Source: Flavobacteriales bacterium (GTDB lineage: Bacteria; Bacteroidota; Bacteroidia; NS11-12g; UBA9320). Taken from it: a stretch of DNA of 64,000 bases. Position 1 is the stretch's first letter. Every line of letters starts with the position of its first letter. The translations under genes were made by a program, and so were the position numbers. The notes under the pieces were generated by a model that was not told where the DNA came from, searched no databases, and saw nothing but the letters and a program-made list of their open reading frames with translations. The stretch is from positions 124,001-188,000 of the forward strand of contig JACJZW010000001.1 of NCBI GenBank assembly GCA_020635355.1, given 5' to 3'. Of this stretch, positions 27,222 to 36,469 are shown piece after piece.

Positions 27222-29678
27222 TTGAGCGAGTACCTAGCCCTATATATCGATGTTTTATTGCCGTTGGCATTGCCGATGCAATATACCTATCGCGTACCAC
27301 AGGAATTGAATGAAGAAATTGCCGTGGGCAAACGCGTGGTAGTGCAATTTGGCAAGCGAAAGATTTACACGGGTATCATCCTTCAAATTCACGAGAATAA
27401 ACCACCCGATCATCAAGCCAAGTACATCCTCTCCGTAATGGACAATGTTCCGCTCTTTTCTGATGAACATCTCCGATTTTGGAAGTGGATAGCTGATTAC
27501 TACATGTGCACCCTGGGAGAAGTGATGAATGCGGCGGTCCCCCCGGGATTAAAGCTGGAAAGTCAGAGCAGGGTAGTGCTTCGTCATGATGCGCCCACTG
27601 AAATTGTGTTGGATGCTTTGGAGATTCCCATCGTAACGAAGTTGAAGGAGGTTGGGGCGTTAACGATAGACGAAGTAGACAAGATCACCCACCGGAAAAA
27701 TAGCTTCAAGTACATCCAGTCGCTTTATGAAAAAGGCATCATCACCATTGAGGAGGATATCCAGGAACGATATACACCTAAGGCGGTAAACTTTATTCGG
27801 CTTGCCGATGGTTTAGGCCAGGAGCAGGCTATGAAAGAAGCCTATGACGATCTGGAACGCGCGGCGCCGGTTCAGCTTAGCCTTTTGATGCGGTTGCAGA
27901 TGGTGGATCCGGATAGGGTGGGAGTAGAACGACCGGAATTTCTCAAGGAATATGGCTTTAGTTCTGCCCCATTAAAGGGATTGATGGATAAAGGCTATGT
28001 GTTGCAGGAACGTCGTGAAGTGGATCGAATCATTTATGAAGGACAGGCTGAGCCGTCGGATCACGAGTTGACAAACGATCAGCAGCAATGTCTGATAGAT
28101 GTGGAACACGGTTTTAAACTGGAAAAACCGGTTTTGCTTCACGGGATAACGTCTAGTGGTAAAACGCATGTGTACATCGAACTTATCCGGAAAGCACTGG
28201 ACCAGGGCGGACAAGTACTGTATTTACTTCCGGAGATTTCCCTCACCACCCAACTGATTCGCCGCATTCAGGCCTTCTTTGGCGAACAGGTAATGGTGAA
28301 CCATTCCCGCTTCAATGAAAATGAGCGAATGGAGATTTGGGAGAAGGTGCGGGATGGTTCGTGTCGGGTATTAATGGCACCTCGTTCCGGAATTTTTATG
28401 CCGTTCACGGATCTCAAACTAATCATCGTGGATGAAGAGCATGAAACAACGTATAAGCAAATGGAGCCGTCACCCCGTTATCATGCCCGGGATGCTTCCA
28501 TTGTGTTGGCGAAAATTTTTCACGCAAACATTGTGTTGGGTTCTGCCACACCTTCGGTTGAAACGTATTTCAACTCGAAAGGAATAAAATATCATCTCAC
28601 CGAGATGAAACAGCGTTTCAGCGGTGTTAATCTTCCGGAATTTACGGTGGTTGATATGGGCGAAGAACGCCGGAACAAGCGAAACAAAGGCGTGTTCAGC
28701 AGCATTCTACTGGATCGCTTGAATCACATTTTGGCTGAGAAGGAGCAAGCCATCTTGTTTCAAAATAGAAAAGGCTACGTGCCTATCACGGAATGCACCG
28801 AATGTTCATGGTCGCCGTCCTGTGTTCACTGCGATATTACCTTGACCTATTACCGGGGTGAAGATCGGTTGCGTTGCCATTTTTGCGGGTATTCTACCCC
28901 ACCTGTGACCCAATGTGCGGCGTGTGGCAGTACGTCCCTTCAAATGAGTGGTTACGGGACAGAGCGAATTGAAGCGGAGTTGCAATTACATTTTCCGGAT
29001 GCCCGAATTCACCGGCTGGATCAGGAAACAGCCCGAAAGAAATCGGCCTTGGAGCATATCGTTTCTGCCTTTGAAAAACGAGAGATCGATGTGCTCATCG
29101 GGACTCAGATGATTGCCAAGGGGTTGGACTTTGACAATCTGCGTTTGGTGGGTATCGTGGATGCCGACCATGCCCTGAATTTCCCGGATTTCAGAGCATT
29201 CGAACGAAGCTTTCAGTTGTTTACACAGGTGGCCGGTAGAGCAGGGCGACGAAAACAAAAAGGGGAGGTGATCATCCAAACCAATCAGCCGGCGCATCGA
29301 ATCATTCAAACGGTTACCGATCACGATTACGATACCTTTTATGCTGCGGAAATTGCGGATCGAAAGCGTTATAATTATCCGCCCTATACGCGGTTAGTGC
29401 GTGTGACGTTGAAACATCGTGAACGGAGCATCGTTCAGCGAACAGCCGGACAACTGGCATACTTGCTCAAAACACAGATGGATGATCATGTGCTAGGCCC
29501 TCAGGAACCGTATGTTTCCCGAATCAGAAATCAATACATACAAATCATTCTGATTAAAATTGATCCGTCGCTTCCACTGTCGCCCACCAAGAAATTTATC
29601 CTCGGTTGTGTGCATCAGATCAAAGGGCAAAAGGCACATGCCTCGGTTCGCATTCTCTGCGATGCCGATCCGTTTTAA
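27222..29678 (+). CDS. priA: Primosomal protein N' (PriA helicase)
   Basis: 818 residues. The N-terminal DNA-binding part begins YIDVLLPLALPMQYTYRVP. The helicase core has Walker A GITSSGKTHVY near residue 307 and the DEAH-type motif IVDEEHETTYKQ. A zinc-binding region at about 524-570 has eight Cys in CTEC, CVHC, CHFC and CAAC. The motif GTQMIAKGLDFDNL and QVAGRAGR close the second lobe. PriA restarts replication at stalled forks. The start codon is TTG at 27222; no in-frame ATG precedes the conserved N-terminus. The length is normal for the family (730-830). Confidence 0.96.
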   Translation: MSEYLALYIDVLLPLALPMQYTYRVPQELNEEIAVGKRVVVQFGKRKIYTGIILQIHENKPPDHQAKYILSVMDNVPLFSDEHLRFWKWIADYYMCTLGEVMNAAVPPGLKLESQSRVVLRHDAPTEIVLDALEIPIVTKLKEVGALTIDEVDKITHRKNSFKYIQSLYEKGIITIEEDIQERYTPKAVNFIRLADGLGQEQAMKEAYDDLERAAPVQLSLLMRLQMVDPDRVGVERPEFLKEYGFSSAPLKGLMDKGYVLQERREVDRIIYEGQAEPSDHELTNDQQQCLIDVEHGFKLEKPVLLHGITSSGKTHVYIELIRKALDQGGQVLYLLPEISLTTQLIRRIQAFFGEQVMVNHSRFNENERMEIWEKVRDGSCRVLMAPRSGIFMPFTDLKLIIVDEEHETTYKQMEPSPRYHARDASIVLAKIFHANIVLGSATPSVETYFNSKGIKYHLTEMKQRFSGVNLPEFTVVDMGEERRNKRNKGVFSSILLDRLNHILAEKEQAILFQNRKGYVPITECTECSWSPSCVHCDITLTYYRGEDRLRCHFCGYSTPPVTQCAACGSTSLQMSGYGTERIEAELQLHFPDARIHRLDQETARKKSALEHIVSAFEKREIDVLIGTQMIAKGLDFDNLRLVGIVDADHALNFPDFRAFERSFQLFTQVAGRAGRRKQKGEVIIQTNQPAHRIIQTVTDHDYDTFYAAEIADRKRYNYPPYTRLVRVTLKHRERSIVQRTAGQLAYLLKTQMDDHVLGPQEPYVSRIRNQYIQIILIKIDPSLPLSPTKKFILGCVHQIKGQKAHASVRILCDADPF

Positions 29679-30632
29679 TCAGGCTGGTACTGATTTTCGA
29701 TGGCTGAGATAGCGCTCAGCATCCAAGGCAGCCATACAACCGGATCCGGCTGCAGTTACCGCTTGCCGATAAATCTTATCCTGGGCATCTCCGCAGGCAA
29801 AAACACCTGGAATGTTGGTTTTGGAGCTATCGGGTTTGGTGATGATGTAGCCTTGATCATCCATATCAATAAATCCCTTGAAGATATCCGTGTTGGGCGT
29901 ATGTCCAATGGCCACAAAGAATCCGCTGATGGGGAATTCCATTTTCTCCCCGGTTTGAATATTGTGTACCCGTACTGCTTCAACCACAGTATCACCGAGG
30001 ATTTCATCCGTTTCTGAATTCCAGAGGATTTCAATGTTGGGGGTATTTTCGACACGATGCTGCATGGCTTTGGAGGCACGCATTTCGTCTCGACGAACCA
30101 ACATGTACACTTTGTTGCAAATCTTAGCGAGGTATGACGCCTCTTCGGCTGCTGTGTCGCCACCGCCCACAATGGCTACATCCATGCCACGGTAGAAGAA
30201 GCCATCACATACCGCGCAGGCCGATACACCACTACCGTTCAGTCGGGTTTCGCTTTCAATACCCAACCAACGGGCGGAGGCTCCGGTACTAATGATCACT
30301 GATTCTGCGATGATTTCAGTAGAGCCATCTACCCACACGCGATGTTTTCCCTCTTCGGAAAAATCAACTTTGGTGACCATTCCGAACCGAACATCGGTTC
30401 CCAATCGAACGGCCTGTTTCTTAAAGTTATCCATCATTTCCGGACCCATGATTCCATCGGGATATCCCGGATAATTTTCTACATCGGTGGTGATGGTGAG
30501 CTGTCCGCCGGGTTGCATTCCTTCATACAAAACCGGTTTCATATCGGCTCGGGCAGCGTAAATCGCTGCGGTATAACCGGCAGGTCCACTGCCAATGATT
30601 AAACATTCTACGTGTTCTGGTGCTTCAGCCAT
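29679..30632 (-). CDS. trxB: Thioredoxin reductase
   Basis: 317 residues, the low-molecular-weight form. FAD motif GSGPAGYTAA at 14-23, redox pair CAVC (139-142), NADPH motif GGGDTAAEEA (156-165), and the closing GVFACGDAQD. It reduces thioredoxin with NADPH, feeding for example the methionine sulfoxide reductase encoded at 10.7-11.1 kb. Convergent with priA, the genes abutting without a gap. Alone on its transcript. Confidence 0.96.
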   Translation of the reverse strand: MAEAPEHVECLIIGSGPAGYTAAIYAARADMKPVLYEGMQPGGQLTITTDVENYPGYPDGIMGPEMMDNFKKQAVRLGTDVRFGMVTKVDFSEEGKHRVWVDGSTEIIAESVIISTGASARWLGIESETRLNGSGVSACAVCDGFFYRGMDVAIVGGGDTAAEEASYLAKICNKVYMLVRRDEMRASKAMQHRVENTPNIEILWNSETDEILGDTVVEAVRVHNIQTGEKMEFPISGFFVAIGHTPNTDIFKGFIDMDDQGYIITKPDSSKTNIPGVFACGDAQDKIYRQAVTAAGSGCMAALDAERYLSHRKSVPA

Positions 30633-30803
30633 TGATTTTTATTTAATAGTCGTTCGTTGTTATAGGCTATGACAACTCGGTGGTGCAAATGTTTGGAAGA
30701 AAATTTCAATGACAAAATAGAAGAAAGCTATGGTGTATTGATTGTGTGTAACTTGAGGGATTTATTGGATCATTCGGTCATGAAATCAGGTAGGCGGGTT
30801 TGA

Positions 30804-31232
30804 ATGGTAGACTGTACTTTTGCCCTGACAAAAAAGAAGTACTTGAAACGGATCTATCTCATTCTGGCTGTAATTGGCTTTGTGCTCCCCAATATCTTTG
30901 TGTATCAGGAAAGTATTCAAACGGGCAATGTTCTGTTGTGGTTTGACCCACAAAGTACTGTTCGGCAGATGTTTTCAACGAACATCAATTCGGCGTTCAG
31001 CATGGATTTGATCTTCGTTTTTGTGGTGTTTTTCGTTTGGACCTACCACCAAGGCTTGCGATACCGGATGAAAAATATCTGGGTTATTTGGGTTTTATCC
31101 CTCTTGTTTGGATTGGCCGGTCCGTTTCCCTTGTTTCTTTACTACCGGGAAGAAAAGCGTAAAAAGCGCAAGAGTAACTCCACCAAAACACGCCGTATGC
31201 GATCCCACGAATCGGAGTCGGCTTCAGAATAA
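30804..31232 (+). CDS. DUF2834-like small membrane protein
   Basis: 142 residues with three or four hydrophobic segments: YLILAVIGFVLPNIFVY, LIFVFVVFFVWTYHQGLRY and WVIWVLSLLFGLAGPFPLFLYYREE (parts). The closing motif FPLFLYYREE followed by a lysine- and serine-rich cytoplasmic tail fits the DUF2834 family. The function of the family is unknown. The start ATG at 30804 may not be exact, as there is no RBS. Confidence 0.7.
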   Translation: MVDCTFALTKKKYLKRIYLILAVIGFVLPNIFVYQESIQTGNVLLWFDPQSTVRQMFSTNINSAFSMDLIFVFVVFFVWTYHQGLRYRMKNIWVIWVLSLLFGLAGPFPLFLYYREEKRKKRKSNSTKTRRMRSHESESASE

Positions 31233-31259
31233 TTGAAGAATTTGAGGGGAAGATGTAAA

Positions 31260-31859
31260 TCAGGATTTACGTCGGTTGATTTCATCCCGCAGCAACGCTG
31301 CCCGATGATAATCCTCCTGTTGTATGGCTTCGGCTAGTAAGGCTTCTAGCTCAACAATTTCCATGGTACTATAATCGGTACTTTCACCAATATTGGATAA
31401 GATATCCTCGTCAGAATCGGCTTGTTCGGGAGCAGCCTGCTCCTCGTCTTCTATCGTGATTCCTGCCGTATCAATAATGGTTTTATTGGTGTAAATGGGG
31501 CAATTGAACCGCACCGCCAACGCAATCGCATCACTGGTTCGGGCATCAATTTCGTGAATGATATCGTCCTTTAAACATTTAATCTTTGCGTAAAACACAC
31601 CTTCCACCAGATTGGAGATGTACACTTCGATTACCTCAATGTCAAACTCACCGGCGATATTTTTAATCAAGTCATGGGTGAGCGGACGCTGCGGTTGGAT
31701 GTTTTCCAGAACCAGGGCGATAGCCTGAGCTTCAAAGGCGCCAATCACAACCGGAATACGTCGGTCACCATCCTTTTCCATAAGGATGAGGGTATACGAA
31801 GAATTTTTACTCGTATGCCCGGTGGTTAATCCGGCAATTTCCAGTTGAATCTTGGCCAT
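31260..31859 (-). CDS. Bifunctional nuclease family protein (DUF151) with UVR motif
   Basis: 199 residues. Residues 1-135 are a bifunctional-nuclease (BFN, DUF151) domain: IPVVIGAFEAQAIALVLENI, RPLTHDLI, and ARTSDAIALAVRFNCPIY (parts). The C-terminal ~35 residues form a UVR-type helix pair: ELEALLAEAIQQEDYHRAALLRDEIN. This combination is typical of Bacteroidota. BFN proteins have been reported to cleave DNA and RNA; UVR motifs mediate UvrB-UvrC type contacts. It starts 1 nt after etfA, completing an etfB-etfA-bfn operon. Confidence 0.9.
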   Translation of the reverse strand: MAKIQLEIAGLTTGHTSKNSSYTLILMEKDGDRRIPVVIGAFEAQAIALVLENIQPQRPLTHDLIKNIAGEFDIEVIEVYISNLVEGVFYAKIKCLKDDIIHEIDARTSDAIALAVRFNCPIYTNKTIIDTAGITIEDEEQAAPEQADSDEDILSNIGESTDYSTMEIVELEALLAEAIQQEDYHRAALLRDEINRRKS

Positions 31860-31860
31860 A

Positions 31861-32814
31861 TCAGGCTGTTTTTAGCTCCTTGGCCCGTGCAATCAACTTC
31901 GGAACCACCTCAAATGCATCACCAACAATACCATAATCGGCTGCTTTGAAGAATGGCGCTTCAGGATCGGTATTGATGACACAAATAACCTTGCTGCTGC
32001 TTACACCGGCAAGATGTTGAATAGCTCCGGAAATACCAACGGCAATGTAGAGGTTTGGTTTGATGGTAATTCCGGTCTGACCAACGTGTTCGCTATGTGG
32101 TCGCCAATCCATGTCCGATACCGGTTTGGAACAGGCTGTTGCTGCACCAAGGATATCGGCTAATTCTTCGATCATTCCCCAGTTTTCCGGTCCTTTCATA
32201 CCGCGTCCGGCGCTCACTACAAGTTCGGCTTCAGTCAAAGGAATTTTGCCCTTAACCTTGTCGATGGACACAGATTTTACCGTTGCCTGAGGTCCAACGT
32301 ATGCTGATGTTGACGCGCTGGCAGAAAGACCAAAGCTTTTAACCTCATAGGAATTGGGAATCAACGTGATCACACGGTTTTCGCCATTTACGGCCACCTG
32401 GGCAAAGGCTTTATTGGAAAAGCATGATTTGCGAACGGAGAAACCGGTTGAAGTGTCGGCTTGAGATACCACACCGGAAACAATGGCTGCGTTTCGTTTC
32501 ACCGCCAATCGTGGCGCAATGGATTTGCCGTTATAGGTGTTTGAAATGATGATCGTATGGGCGTCCAATTCGGCACATGCCTGATCCATGGCTGCTGCAA
32601 ACGTCTCTGCCGTGAAGGTTGATAAGGCGTCTCCGGTTATAGTAAGCGTCTTATTGGCTCCGGAATCACCCAGATTTACATCGCTTGTTGAACCAAGCAG
32701 TACAGCGGCACATTGATCACCGGTTTGTGCGGCGAGGTCGGCACCGTATGCCAATGCTTCCAATGAGGATTTTTTGATGGATCCTCCATCCGTTTCTATA
32801 TAAACAGCGATCAT
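31861..32814 (-). CDS. etfA: Electron transfer flavoprotein alpha subunit
   Basis: 317 residues. The C-terminal FAD-binding region is typical: GRGMKGPENWGMIEELADILGAA, DMDWRPHSEHVGQTG, IAVGISGAIQHLAG and VINTDPEAPFFKAADYGIVGD (parts). EtfAB carries electrons from acyl-CoA dehydrogenases to the quinone pool. The start codon lies 1 nt after etfB's stop. The operon order etfB, etfA, bfn fits Bacteroidota. Confidence 0.96.
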   Translation of the reverse strand: MIAVYIETDGGSIKKSSLEALAYGADLAAQTGDQCAAVLLGSTSDVNLGDSGANKTLTITGDALSTFTAETFAAAMDQACAELDAHTIIISNTYNGKSIAPRLAVKRNAAIVSGVVSQADTSTGFSVRKSCFSNKAFAQVAVNGENRVITLIPNSYEVKSFGLSASASTSAYVGPQATVKSVSIDKVKGKIPLTEAELVVSAGRGMKGPENWGMIEELADILGAATACSKPVSDMDWRPHSEHVGQTGITIKPNLYIAVGISGAIQHLAGVSSSKVICVINTDPEAPFFKAADYGIVGDAFEVVPKLIARAKELKTA

Positions 32815-32815
32815 C

Positions 32816-33553
32816 CTAGATAAGCTTTTTTTCTGTTCTCAATAAATCAATTAACTCTCCGGCGTTGGCTGCATCAATCAGCTTAACACCTTCTTTGGCA
32901 GGTGGTAACTCAAATGATGATACGGAGGTACCGGTGGCAGACTCTGAATACTCAACCACCTGGAGTGGCTTGGTACGCGCTTGCATGATTCCTCGCATGT
33001 TGGGAATACGCGGTTCGCATAAATCTTTTTGGGCAGATAAAACCGCGGGTAGTTCACAGCTCACCGTTTCACGACCACCGTCGATATCCCGAACAGCCGT
33101 TACGGTTGTTCCGTCAACGTCAATTTTGGTCACGACATTGATCAGATTCATTCCCATTAATTCAGCGAGTAAACCCGCCACTAATCCACCGTTGTGATCA
33201 ATCGATTCACGACCAGTAAGAATCAGGTCAAATGATTTATCTGCTACGGCAACCTGAATGGCTTTGGCTACCTGCATGGCATCTACCGGATCCAGGTTCA
33301 CCCGAATGGCATTATGGGCTCCAATGGCCAATGCTTTCCGAATGATGGGTTCTGTTCCGGCGGTTCCTACAGTAATAACGGTAACCTCTCCGCCTTGTGC
33401 CTCCGTGATTTCCAGGGCGCGGGTAAGAGCCAGTTCGTCGTATGGATTGATGATAAACTGAACACCGTTGGTGTTGAATTTTGTGTTATTATCAGCAAAC
33501 GTGATTTTTGTGGTCGTATCCGGCACAGGGCTCACGCAGACAAGAATATTCAT
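32816..33553 (-). CDS. etfB: Electron transfer flavoprotein beta subunit
   Basis: 245 residues. The features are the start LVCVSPVPDTTTKI, NPYDELALTRALEI, and LILTGRESIDHNGGLVAGLLAELMG, which match EtfB with the AMP-binding loop. It forms a dimer with EtfA. First gene of the operon; -7 box at 33591-33598 lies 37 nt upstream of the ATG. Confidence 0.95.
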   Translation of the reverse strand: MNILVCVSPVPDTTTKITFADNNTKFNTNGVQFIINPYDELALTRALEITEAQGGEVTVITVGTAGTEPIIRKALAIGAHNAIRVNLDPVDAMQVAKAIQVAVADKSFDLILTGRESIDHNGGLVAGLLAELMGMNLINVVTKIDVDGTTVTAVRDIDGGRETVSCELPAVLSAQKDLCEPRIPNMRGIMQARTKPLQVVEYSESATGTSVSSFELPPAKEGVKLIDAANAGELIDLLRTEKKLI

Positions 33554-33590
33554 AGACTTCTATTCTGTATTGGTTCTGTCAAAAGAGGTG

Positions 33591-33598
33591 CAAAATTA
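33591..33598 (-). promoter_or_regulatory. -7 element (TAATTTTG) for etfBA-bfn operon
   Basis: Exact TAnnTTTG on the minus strand 37 nt before the etfB ATG, giving a leader of about 30 nt. It is one of the more conventional promoter positions in this window. Confidence 0.45.
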
Positions 33599-33624
33599 AT
33601 CGAAATTAGATACAGAATCGAGGC

Positions 33625-33942
33625 GTGAACCGAATCGAACAGCTTCAGAAATTTATGGAATCCGATCCAGGTGATCCCTTCCTGCGCTATGCCCTTGCCA
33701 TTGAATACATCGGTATTCAAAATGTGGATGGAGCACGGAAATTATTTGAGGAATTACTTGAATCCAATCCTGACTACTCGGCCACCTATTACCATTTGGG
33801 AAAGCTCTACCAAAAGGAAGGGAATACCGATCGTGCAGAAGAAATCTATCGTCAGGGAATACAATTGACGCAGCGGAAGCGGGAACAGCACCAATTAGCC
33901 GAGTTACAAACCGCCTTAAATAACATGCTTTACGAAGATTGA
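33625..33942 (+). CDS. Small TPR-repeat protein
   Basis: 105 residues. GTG start at 33625 gives MNRIEQLQKFMESDPGDPFLRYAL, a common N-terminus for this type; an ATG at 33655 is possible. Three helix-turn-helix TPR units are visible: DPFLRYALAIEYIG, SATYYHLGKLYQKEG, and a final amphipathic helix. Likely a protein-protein interaction factor; partner unknown. The stop overlaps the ATG of the thioesterase gene (TGATG). Confidence 0.75.
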   Translation: MNRIEQLQKFMESDPGDPFLRYALAIEYIGIQNVDGARKLFEELLESNPDYSATYYHLGKLYQKEGNTDRAEEIYRQGIQLTQRKREQHQLAELQTALNNMLYED

Positions 33943-34382
33943 TGAGTGAGTCATTTGAATGTTTGAACCCGGATTTTGAGGTCGATATCCGGGAAAAGTT
34001 AAACCGCCAGTTCTTTATGAAGAACATGGACTTTGATCTGGACACCATTGAATTGGGGCGTGTAACAGGATCACTCAAGATCGCTGAAAAGCACCTCCAA
34101 CAGAATTACTTTGTTCATGGAGGGGTAATGGCTACAGCAGCGGATATCGTTATGGGATTTGCTGCCTATTCCGTCATGCCAAAAGGAGAGGGTGTTGTAA
34201 CGATGGATCTTCAGGTATCATACATGCATCCCGGCATTGGTGACCGGTTGGAGGCAGAGGGCTATGTGGTCAAGGCCGGCCGGTCAGTTCTGTTTTGCGA
34301 GGCCAATGTATGGGTGGTGAAGGATGGTATACGAACGTTGACTAATCGGTCGCGGTCTACCATGCATCGGATCGTTTTGTAG
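33942..34382 (+). CDS. PaaI-type hotdog thioesterase
   Basis: 146 residues from the ATG at 33942 in the overlap TGATG. The hotdog-fold motif YFVHGGVMATAADIVMGFAA holds the acyl-CoA binding HGG loop, with VVTMDLQVSYMHPG and VLFCEANVWV as strands. PaaI-like enzymes hydrolyse (aryl) acyl-CoA thioesters. It is coupled to the TPR gene. The EtfAB operon on the other strand might supply or use acyl-CoAs. Confidence 0.85.
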   Translation: MSESFECLNPDFEVDIREKLNRQFFMKNMDFDLDTIELGRVTGSLKIAEKHLQQNYFVHGGVMATAADIVMGFAAYSVMPKGEGVVTMDLQVSYMHPGIGDRLEAEGYVVKAGRSVLFCEANVWVVKDGIRTLTNRSRSTMHRIVL

Positions 34383-34396
34383 TAAGTTGAAGATTT

Positions 34397-34412
34397 GAGG
34401 TATTTTTACCTC
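34397..34412 (+). other. Perfect hairpin between thioesterase and T9SS gene
   Basis: GAGGTA, loop TTTT, TACCTC: six perfect base pairs with a four-base loop, 15 nt after the thioesterase stop. There is no following U run, so it is a weak terminator or a 5' leader structure for the gene at 34430. Confidence 0.4.
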
Positions 34413-34429
34413 ATCAGATCTTTCTGAAT

Positions 34430-35641
34430 ATGAAAAAATCAATACAACTCATTTTTAGTTCGTTTCTTCTGCTGCTATCGGGACAGGTTATTGCCCAAGA
34501 AATGGTAGTGGATCACGATCAGATGTTGGAGGCCGAGCCTCTTCCATCACTGCGAAAGTCCTTCAAAAAAGCTTCGTATACCGGATGGTATGACTACATC
34601 GATTGGTCCAGCCAATTCGGGGTGTCATACACCCGCATCACAAACGCCAGCTTGTTCCCGGATACCTTGGTGTATCAACTTTACGGGGATGGCAATGGAG
34701 GAAGTGTTTTGGGACGTGTAGACATGCACAGTTTTGGTCAAATACTCGATCCTAAAGACCGATACACCTTCTTTAGCGATGATCCTCCGCCGCTCTCTGT
34801 TTTTAATTCCTATCGGGTGGATTCGGTTGCCTTCATCTATCGATATGCCCACAACATTCCCGGAAGCGTAGACACCTTGTTGATTCAATTCTATAATTCG
34901 GATAAGATTCAAAAAACCACGTTGAGCAGCTCGGGAAGGATTACTGCCACCGTTGGGTATGACAAAATCAACAACAAGGGTTCCGATGCCACAAGTGAAA
35001 TGCGGTATGAACTGTCGGAGAAAGATACCACGGATTGGTCGGCCAACAGCAATGTTCGGGAAATTGCCGTAGGGGTACCCGGAGGAGGAATTACGGTTCC
35101 GGCCGATGGCCTGTTTGGTATGACGATTAGTTTCATTCCAGGCTATGAATACAGTAATGGGGATACGTTGGTACACGATTGGCCAACTCCTCCAACCAAA
35201 AAGTTGAACCACTTCCTGGCCGCCCGATATCGGGATGGTGAAAAACTCATGCAGAATTATCAATCTTATAATAATGGTTTGAGAGCCAGCTCGGCTTCAA
35301 GATATCGCACCGATACCTGGAACAACCGGTACATCCCTGGACATGCCTGGACTACCTTGGATGAACAGTATTACATTGCCTGGTTGGTTACTTCAGATAA
35401 CGTATCCGTTCCTGAAATTGACGAGAGTGTTAAAATCTATCCCAATCCATCCGTCCAATCGCCCACCATTTTGGAGGGGGATTTAACCGGAGCTCGTTTG
35501 AGCATTTACGACCTAGCCGGTAAGGTGGTATTGGAAGAGGATTTGGATGTACATAACGAAATTGACTTACCCAGAGGAGCGTATATCTTCCAAATTGAAA
35601 AGGACGGAAAGGTGTCTCACCACCGTATTCAGAAGTATTGA
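34430..35641 (+). CDS. Secreted protein with T9SS type A sorting domain
   Basis: 403 residues. Signal peptide MKKSIQLIFSSFLLLLSGQV with cleavage after IAQ. The last ~75 residues are a type A sorting tail: VKIYPNPSVQSPTI, LSIYDLAGKVVLEE, and LPRGAYIFQIEKDGK. The middle is beta-rich with no known catalytic motif; Tyr/Trp-rich stretches such as YTGWYDYIDWSSQFGVSY suggest an adhesive or carbohydrate-contacting surface. Monocistronic, with a clear terminator downstream at 35662-35697. Confidence 0.85.
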   Translation: MKKSIQLIFSSFLLLLSGQVIAQEMVVDHDQMLEAEPLPSLRKSFKKASYTGWYDYIDWSSQFGVSYTRITNASLFPDTLVYQLYGDGNGGSVLGRVDMHSFGQILDPKDRYTFFSDDPPPLSVFNSYRVDSVAFIYRYAHNIPGSVDTLLIQFYNSDKIQKTTLSSSGRITATVGYDKINNKGSDATSEMRYELSEKDTTDWSANSNVREIAVGVPGGGITVPADGLFGMTISFIPGYEYSNGDTLVHDWPTPPTKKLNHFLAARYRDGEKLMQNYQSYNNGLRASSASRYRTDTWNNRYIPGHAWTTLDEQYYIAWLVTSDNVSVPEIDESVKIYPNPSVQSPTILEGDLTGARLSIYDLAGKVVLEEDLDVHNEIDLPRGAYIFQIEKDGKVSHHRIQKY

Positions 35642-35661
35642 TCCTACTGGCTATTGCACAC

Positions 35662-35697
35662 AAAAAGAGGCATTTCTAACGGACTGCCTCTTTTTTT
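35662..35697 (+). terminator. Rho-independent terminator
   Basis: AAAAAGAGGCA, 12-base loop, TGCCTCTTTTTTT: an 11-bp stem followed by a T tract, 20 nt after the stop codon of the T9SS type A gene. The clearest terminator in the window. Confidence 0.85.
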
Positions 35698-35722
35698 ACG
35701 CACCAAAGACCAATGCTCCCGC

Positions 35723-35730
35723 TAATTTTG
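35723..35730 (+). promoter_or_regulatory. -7 element (TAATTTTG) for ECF sigma gene
   Basis: Exact TAnnTTTG 10 nt before the TTG start at 35741, immediately after the upstream terminator. Confidence 0.45.
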
Positions 35731-35740
35731 TCGCAACTGG

Positions 35741-36223
35741 TTGAGCTTGGAAGAACGTTTTAAAGAACTTTATTTCAAACATTTCGAGGAATTGGTGCGC
35801 TTTGCGCGATTCTATACCCATGATCTCGATGAAGCATCGTCTGCTGTTCAGCAGGTTTTCCTCAAAATTTGGGAACGCCGTGAAGAACTTCTTGAGCGGG
35901 ACGATCTGAAAAGCTATCTGTTCACTGCCGTTCGGAATACGGTATTTACGGAACGTCGCAGAGGTGTGCTCCATACGGAATTGGATGATGTTCATCAGGA
36001 TACGACTCCGGGACCGGAAGCCCGACTTCAGGCCAGTCAACTTCAACATCAATTGGAATCGGTAGTAGCCAGATTACCGGAACGCTGCCGATACATTTTT
36101 GAGCTCAGCCGGTTTGAGCAACTGTCTCATGCTGAAATTGCCAAACGACTCGACATCAGTCCAAAGACCATTGAAAATCAAATCACCAAGGCACTTAAGC
36201 TCATTAGAGAACAAATTATATGA
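35741..36223 (+). CDS. ECF RNA polymerase sigma factor (FecI-like)
   Basis: 160 residues with sigma region 2 (ELVRFARFYTHDLDEASSAVQQVFLKIW, quoted in part) and region 4 (FEQLSHAEIAKRLDISPKTIENQI, the helix-turn-helix). Start codon TTG. It is followed by a 52-codon anti-sigma N-domain-like ORF, FecR, a TonB receptor and DUF4249, the order of a cell-surface signalling import locus. It should activate the downstream genes once a ligand binds the receptor. Confidence 0.92.
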   Translation: MSLEERFKELYFKHFEELVRFARFYTHDLDEASSAVQQVFLKIWERREELLERDDLKSYLFTAVRNTVFTERRRGVLHTELDDVHQDTTPGPEARLQASQLQHQLESVVARLPERCRYIFELSRFEQLSHAEIAKRLDISPKTIENQITKALKLIREQII

Positions 36224-36277
36224 CTGATAGTCAGCTAGATATAAAAAAGTTTAAAAAACGCGTAGGGGGAGGGGCCG

Positions 36278-36293
36278 GGTTATGAGTATAACC
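36278..36293 (+). other. Perfect hairpin upstream of mini anti-sigma ORF
   Basis: GGTTAT, loop GAGT, ATAACC: six base pairs, 17 nt before the ATG at 36311. A shorter palindrome, TGACT-GAT-AGTCA at 36221-36233, covers the sigma gene stop codon. They could limit translation of the small ORF. Confidence 0.4.
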
Positions 36294-36310
36294 AGTACAA
36301 CCGCGGAAAC

Positions 36311-36469
36311 ATGAATTATTTACAAGGGAATACCATCCTCAGGTATTTATTGGATCAATGTACTGTTGAAGAACGAAGAGGCATTGATACCTGGCTGAAG
36401 GAAAGTCCACAGAACGAGAATACGTTAAACTATTTGCGTACTCAGGTTGACCTGATGCTTGTAAATTAA
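36311..36469 (+). CDS. 52-residue FecR N-domain-like peptide (mini anti-sigma)
   Basis: MNYLQGNTILRYLLDQ then CTVEERRGIDTWLKES, PQNENTLNYLRTQ and VDLMLVN: 52 residues ending at TAA 36467-36469. The segment resembles the cytoplasmic N-terminal domain of FecR-type anti-sigma factors (h..YL...TVEE...I..WL...P.N), which binds the sigma factor, and it parallels the start of the full FecR at 36517. It lacks a membrane segment and a periplasmic part. Either a functional sigma-binding micro-protein or the remnant of a duplicated anti-sigma gene. It sits in the same orientation between sigma and FecR genes, so co-transcription is likely. Confidence 0.55.
   Translation: MNYLQGNTILRYLLDQCTVEERRGIDTWLKESPQNENTLNYLRTQVDLMLVN

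Noticed and set aside
31255..31270. Palindrome GTAAAT-CAGG-ATTTAC at the convergent ends of the DUF2834-like and BFN genes
   Set aside because: A weak AT-rich stem without U tract, overlapping a stop codon; chance or minor effect likely.
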